Below, in pieces: positions 7,394 through 10,109 of a stretch of 10,109 bases of DNA (positions are counted from its first letter, which is position 1; each line of letters begins with the position of its first letter). The DNA is from Dehalococcoidia bacterium (GTDB lineage Bacteria; Chloroflexota; Dehalococcoidia; UBA3495). Position numbers and translations under genes: made by a program. The stretch covers positions 1-10,109 of the forward strand of contig JAPKDE010000083.1 in the NCBI GenBank assembly GCA_028822675.1, given 5' to 3'. Below the pieces are notes generated by a model. It did not search any database. It saw only the letters and a list, made by a program, of their open reading frames with translations, and was not told where the DNA came from.

Positions 7394-7423
7394 TTTATAA
7401 GGCGTGAATGGGCCAAGAGTCAG
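7394..7423 (-). promoter_or_regulatory. Candidate sigma-70-type promoter for the amidohydrolase-repair cluster
   Basis: On the minus strand CTGACT (7418-7423) and TATAAA (7394-7399) are spaced by 18 bases and match the -35 and -10 consensus at four and five of six positions. Transcription would start near 7387, about a dozen bases before TTG 7374. That implies a very short leader and excludes the longer TTG 7416 start. The prediction is from spacing and sequence only. Confidence 0.35.
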
Positions 7424-7510
7424 GAGACGAGTATAGCATCGCAGGTCAGCAGCTTTGGTGAAGAAATGCCATTTTCCGCCCACCCAGTCCAAACCAGTCA
7501 ACCGCGCCCT

Positions 7511-7536
7511 GTCATCCTAGGGCCGGAGTCGAAGCA
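7511..7536. repeat. Degenerate copy of an intergenic repeat
   Basis: The intergenic stretch 7424-7670 has no gene. Inside it a segment containing GTCATCCT and GTCGAAG resembles, in inverted orientation, the repeat found at 8282 and 8650 (CTCATACTGAGCC then GTCGAAG in that orientation). The match is imperfect, with a small insertion. The rest of this spacer shows nothing recognisable apart from the candidate promoter on its left side. Confidence 0.3.
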
Positions 7537-7670
7537 TCTCATTCCAGGCAAACTTACTTTGGTAAAGAACAACTATAGAAAACAACAGGACCTTCTAAAA
7601 ACCGCAAGCGCAGTACCAACAAATTGACTTCAACCAACCATGAAAATGACGCTCTTATTATGAGCAAGAT

Positions 7671-8228
7671 ATGAGCGGCAACCCATCTGGATTCGATTCA
7701 CTCCTAAAAGGCCGTCCCGCCCCCGATTTCACCCTGGCAATGCCAGAGGGCGAATACCTGTCGCTTCAGGAATTACGAGGACGCAAGGTGTTGTTGGTCT
7801 TCCTGCGGCATTTCGCTTGAGTCCCTTGAAGACAGCATCTGTCGCAGTTGCGGCAGCAGTATTCCGAAATACAGGCCAAGGGTGCCGAGGTTGTGGGGAT
7901 CTCTTTTGAACCTAGAGACCGTCTTTTCCAACTTACCCGGCAGCTCCAATTACCCTTCCCGATCTTATCTGATCCGGAGCGAGACGTTTACCTCGCCTAC
8001 AGCTTGACCCAAGGCAGCTTGCTGAAGATATTTTCGCCCAAGACCATTTGGACCTACATAAAGCACTTTGCCAAACTGCAAAAATATGAACACGCGGCTA
8101 GCGATTGGCGACAGTTGGGCGGGGATTTCATCCTGGACGAACAAGGGACGGTGCTCTACGAATTCCAAGGGCAAACACCGTCGGACAGACCGTCTGTAGC
8201 GACTCTGATTTCTGAGTTGGACGGCTAG
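7671..8228 (+). CDS. selL: SelL-type double-selenocysteine (UxxU) peroxiredoxin-like protein, read through two in-frame UGA codons
   Basis: The frame from ATG 7671 to TAG 8228 encodes 185 residues if TGA at 7818-7820 and 7827-7829 are read as selenocysteine (U50, U53). The N-terminal part has the AhpC/TSA signature RPAPDFTL (15-22) and strand VLLVFLRHFA (40-49). Then comes U-VP-U-RQHLSQL, exactly where homologues carry CxxC in FLRHFGCxxCRE. The remainder (LSDPERDVYLAYSL and the C-terminal GGDFILDEQGTVLYEF) continues the same fold without a frame change. Known SelL proteins have a thioredoxin fold with UxxU that forms a diselenide; a cytosolic redox role is inferred. No in-frame start lies between the upstream TGA at 7647 and 7671; the ribosome-binding site is weak. 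A conventional caller would give only a 126-residue product from TTG 7848, which starts mid-fold inside the SECIS-like loop without a Shine-Dalgarno. The alternative is a pseudogene with two nonsense mutations. Confidence 0.85.
7839..7856 (+). promoter_or_regulatory. Bacterial SECIS-like stem-loop in the selL coding region
   Basis: CTGTCGC (7839-7845) pairs with GCGGCAG (7850-7856) at all seven positions, one being a G-U pair, around the loop AGTT. The loop contains the G-U that SelB-recognised bacterial SECIS elements usually carry. The loop G (7847) lies 17 bases after the second TGA and 26 after the first, inside the spacing known to support selenocysteine insertion. One element could thus serve both codons, as reported for bacterial SelL genes. 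The loop is small and the lower stem is not obvious. Confidence 0.65.
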
Positions 8229-8281
8229 GGTTTCTTGCCTGGTTGGCAAACGGTGTTGGGCAAATTTTCTCTCCACTAAGA

Positions 8282-8308
8282 GTCCTTCGACAGGCTCAGT
8301 ATGAGCGG
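8282..8308. repeat. Intergenic repeat A, copy 1
   Basis: A 27-base unit beginning GTCCTTCGACAGGCTCA and ending ATGAGCGG. It matches the copy at 8650-8676 at 25 of 27 positions. Its GTCGAA and TGAGC core is of the kind dispersed between genes in many bacteria. It lies in the non-coding stretch 8229-8807, which shows no credible gene on either strand. Confidence 0.75.
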
Positions 8309-8343
8309 TGGGTGGTGAAACCATGGCTCTATCCCGCCCTTTT

Positions 8344-8478
8344 CGTCATTCCGGTGAAGGCCGGAATCCACTCCCGAAACCTGGTTCATCGTAAGTTGCG
8401 GCAGTCGGCTGTTGTCTTGCTCTGTTGGAACGTGATTTCCGCGAAACTTTCGGGATTCCCGCTTTCGCGGGAATGACG
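8344..8478. repeat. MITE/BIME-like element bounded by palindromic repeats
   Basis: The element starts CGTCATTCC (8344-8352) and ends GGAATGACG (8470-8478), perfect 9-base terminal inverted repeats. Each end is itself a hairpin: ATTCCGG/CCGGAAT (8348-8367) on the left and TTCCCGC/GCGGGAA (8456-8473) on the right. The 135-base body has no coding potential. Such paired inverted REP sequences are often mobilised by a REP-associated or other transposase in trans; none is in the window. Confidence 0.6.
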
Positions 8479-8534
8479 GTTGGGCGGTGACGGATTGTGG
8501 GGCTACTTCAACAGGAATAATTACAAACGTAGGC

Positions 8535-8551
8535 GCGGGTTTGTAACCCGC
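8535..8551. repeat. Perfect 7-bp palindromic hairpin (REP-like)
   Basis: GCGGGTT and AACCCGC enclose a three-base loop TGT. The stem is preceded by ACAAACGTAGGC, a context I associate with dispersed intergenic palindromes of this type. No T-run follows on either strand, so it is not a standard terminator. Confidence 0.5.
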
Positions 8552-8649
8552 CATGCTCGCCGTCTACCAACACTATATTGCCAACCACACTCATACTCCG
8601 CTAATGATGAGCCTGGCGAACCACTCATACTCGAGTTCGACTGCTGACG

Positions 8650-8676
8650 GTCCTTCGACAGGCTCAAGATGAGCGG
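8650..8676. repeat. Intergenic repeat A, copy 2
   Basis: Same 27-base unit and orientation as 8282-8308, differing at two adjacent positions. It is followed, as is copy 1 at a greater distance, by the TTGCTCTGT-GGAACGT segment and a palindromic end, so part of the surrounding DNA is duplicated with it. Confidence 0.75.
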
Positions 8677-8683
8677 AGGGATG

Positions 8684-8746
8684 CCTTGCTCTGTCGGAAC
8701 GTCTTATGTCCAGTTACCTGGATTCCCACCTTCGCGGGAAAGACGG
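8684..8746. repeat. Partial second copy of the right end of the MITE-like element
   Basis: The segment contains CTTGCTCTGT then GGAACGT, and ends with GATTCCCACCTTCGCGGGAA followed by AGACGG. It parallels 8416-8479 with a divergent middle. The terminal palindrome is imperfect here (TTCCCAC against GCGGGAA), and the end reads GGAAAGACG instead of GGAATGACG, which suggests a decaying copy. Confidence 0.5.
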
Positions 8747-8807
8747 GGAGGTGGTGGATGGGTTTCCGTGGCATGAAGGGCTGGTTCATAGGGTGGCCTG
8801 TACGGGC

Positions 8808-9116
8808 TTAGTGGCCGCTGTCTTCTTCGTTGAACTCGTTTTCGTCGCTTAGGACTCCCGTCTCGCGCCCTTGGAAGATGTGGACCACAAAATTACCGCG
8901 GTTGATACCAACGGCGTCGACTAGATCTTCATCCACAGTGTCGATAATCTGCTGGACGGTTTCTTGGGTCAGGCTCTCATCCACGGAGACCGCGACATGG
9001 ACCATTTCAGAGGTGAAATGGATGTCTACCCGGCCTACCTGCCGCTCTTGCTCCATGACCAGGTACGCCTCTGAGTAGGGTGTGCGCACCTCGCGCTCAA
9101 ATCTCAAATTCGCCAA
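8808..9116 (-). CDS. Hypothetical protein of about 102 residues downstream of proA
   Basis: I do not recognise a family. The sequence is acidic and has no membrane segment or signal peptide. It alternates short strands and a helix: ANLRFEREVRTPYSEAYLV, then VGRVDIHFTSEMVHVAVSVD, then a helix around QETVQQIIDTVDEDLVD, and finally FVVHIFQGRETG before an acidic tail. The strand-rich pattern suggests a small alpha/beta domain. The start chosen is TTG at 9116, because GGAGGG lies six bases upstream. An in-frame TTG at 9131 would place that ribosome-binding site inside the gene. It is 75 bases downstream of proA in the same direction and probably co-transcribed with it. Codon usage resembles the neighbours and no pair of overlapping frames is as plausible. 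Confidence 0.75.
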   Translation of the reverse strand: MANLRFEREVRTPYSEAYLVMEQERQVGRVDIHFTSEMVHVAVSVDESLTQETVQQIIDTVDEDLVDAVGINRGNFVVHIFQGRETGVLSDENEFNEEDSGH

Positions 9117-9191
9117 GAATCGCCCTCCCAAATACGCTGAGCCCTGATTACCGACCGGTTTGTCACTAGACTTTTATCTTCCAGCTAGTAA

Positions 9192-10109
9192 CTATGGCCT
9201 GGTTTGACCTTGGCCTAGAATTACCCACTTATAAGAAGTCAGCTCTTTCAGCCCCATCGGGCCGCGAGCGTGGAACTTCTGCGTGCTGATACCAACTTCA
9301 GCTCCTAGGCCAAACTGTCCGCCGTCAGTGAATTGGGTGCTGGCGTTCACGTAGACCGCTGCCGCATCAACTTCGTCTAGGAACCGGTTGGCCGCCGCTT
9401 CATCTTCCGTGATTATCGCTTCAGAGTGGCCAGAACCGTAGGTCTCGATGTGCTCCAGTGCGTCTTCCAGGGAGTCCACCACCTTCACCGCAGCCGTGAG
9501 CGAGAGGAACTCTTGCCCCCAGTCATCCTCGTTGGCCGGTTTTACCGTTGCGGGGGCGTCGGGGCCCAAGATGCTGAGCGCTCGACTGTCGCAGTGGAGT
9601 TCCACGCCTGACGCAGCCAGTTTTTTCGCCATCAAGGGCAGACCGGAGGCGGCAGCCTCCGCGTGCACCAGCACCGTATCCAAGGCGTTGCAGATGGACG
9701 GACGCCTGACCTTGGCATTGTGGACAATCTCCACCGCCATCTTCAGGTCAGCGGCCCGATCAACATAGGTGTGGCACACTCCAATACCGCCGGTAACCGC
9801 CGGCATGGTGGCGTTCTCAGCCACAAACTTGACCAGGCTGGCGCCACCCCGGGGCACCAACAAGTCGATGTATTGGTTCATCTTGAGCATGGCGTCCACT
9901 AGAGACCGGTCTGGATTGTCGACAAACTGGACGGCGTCCTCGGTGACACCGGAATCAGAGAGGGCTTTCCTTAGCAGGGCCACCAATGAGGTGTTGGAGC
10001 GAATGGTCTCTTTGCCACCCCGTAGGATGCAGGCGTTGCCAGACTTGAGACACAGGCCAAAGATGTCCACAGTTACGTTGGGTCTGGCTTCATAGATACT
10101 GCCAACCAC
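9192..10109 (-). CDS. proA: Gamma-glutamyl phosphate reductase ProA, N-terminus cut by the window edge
   Basis: About 305 C-terminal residues of an aldehyde-dehydrogenase-superfamily enzyme that reduces glutamyl-5-phosphate to glutamate semialdehyde with NADPH in proline synthesis. The visible part starts at [14 protein letters not shown], which is internal in full-length ProA, so roughly 110 residues lie beyond the window. RGGKE (30-34) is a conserved substrate or cofactor loop. The catalytic cysteine is C140 in [37 protein letters not shown] and [20 protein letters not shown] complete the C-terminal signature. The leftmost GTG visible (10107-10109) is a valine codon, not the start. The proB kinase gene is not in the window. 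Confidence 0.96.
   Translation of the reverse strand: MVGSIYEARPNVTVDIFGLCLKSGNACILRGGKETIRSNTSLVALLRKALSDSGVTEDAVQFVDNPDRSLVDAMLKMNQYIDLLVPRGGASLVKFVAENATMPAVTGGIGVCHTYVDRAADLKMAVEIVHNAKVRRPSICNALDTVLVHAEAAASGLPLMAKKLAASGVELHCDSRALSILGPDAPATVKPANEDDWGQEFLSLTAAVKVVDSLEDALEHIETYGSGHSEAIITEDEAAANRFLDEVDAAAVYVNASTQFTDGGQFGLGAEVGISTQKFHARGPMGLKELTSYKWVILGQGQTRP

Noticed and set aside
7624..7661. Promoter for selL from TTGACT at 7624
   Set aside because: The nearest good -10-like hexamer (TATTAT) is 26 bases away, outside the normal spacing.
7671..8228. Frameshifted or nonsense-mutated peroxiredoxin pseudogene
   Set aside because: The frame is identical before and after the stops, both stops are TGA at the CxxC cysteine positions, and a SECIS-like hairpin follows at correct spacing. 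Selenocysteine recoding explains all of this better.
8235..8275. Terminator after selL
   Set aside because: TTGCC (8235-8239) and GGCAA (8245-8249) form only a five-pair stem, with no immediate T-run; too weak to list.
8276..8554. 92-residue minus-strand open frame in the repeat patch
   Set aside because: Its sequence is translated palindromic repeats (for example SFPRKRESR), a known artefact of such intergenic elements.
8282..8746. CRISPR array
   Set aside because: The repeats are two or three unevenly spaced palindromic elements, not regular repeat-spacer units, and no cas gene is present.

Overview
The window is a bacterial chromosome segment of moderately high GC. Seven genes lie head-to-tail on the minus strand (about 313-7374), one gene lies on the plus strand (7671-8228), and two more minus-strand genes sit at the right end (8808-10109, the last cut by the window edge). 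Its F420-type luciferase-like oxidoreductase, fumarate-reductase-like flavoprotein, metal-dependent amidohydrolase and intergenic palindromic repeats would suit an uncultivated Chloroflexota lineage such as SAR202/Dehalococcoidia. That placement is inference from gene content; no phylogenetic marker is present.

Layout. Positions 1-300 hold no intact gene. They carry minus-strand tRNA remnants (Lys-CTT and Pro-CGG, both with intact 3' ends and CCA but disrupted 5' halves, plus a bare T-arm) and a G/C-rich hairpin followed by a T-run. Next come an FAD-dependent oxidoreductase, a cytoplasmic alkaline-phosphatase-superfamily phosphodiesterase and an LLM-class flavin-dependent oxidoreductase. A tightly coupled cluster follows: amidohydrolase, Mug-type uracil-DNA glycosylase, ThpR RNA 2',3'-cyclic phosphodiesterase and AlkA-like DNA glycosylase, whose stop and start codons overlap by 4, 4 and 1 bases. 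It combines two base-excision repair enzymes with an RNA-end enzyme. A candidate promoter precedes the amidohydrolase, so most of the minus strand down to 313 could be read as one long transcript.

The most notable locus is 7671-8228 (+). Read conventionally it is a broken peroxiredoxin-like gene with two in-frame TGA codons. The reading frame is the same on both sides of them, and the two TGAs fall exactly where the thioredoxin-fold AhpC/TSA relatives have the two cysteines of CxxC. A perfect 7-bp hairpin with a GU-containing loop begins ten bases after the second TGA. The gene is best read as a 185-residue double-selenocysteine (UxxU) protein of the SelL type, predicted to form a diselenide and to use one bacterial SECIS for both UGA codons.

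Downstream, 8229-8807 is non-coding and dense in short palindromic repeats, including a MITE-like pair with 9-bp inverted ends. The right end carries a small conserved-looking hypothetical gene downstream of proA (gamma-glutamyl phosphate reductase, proline biosynthesis).
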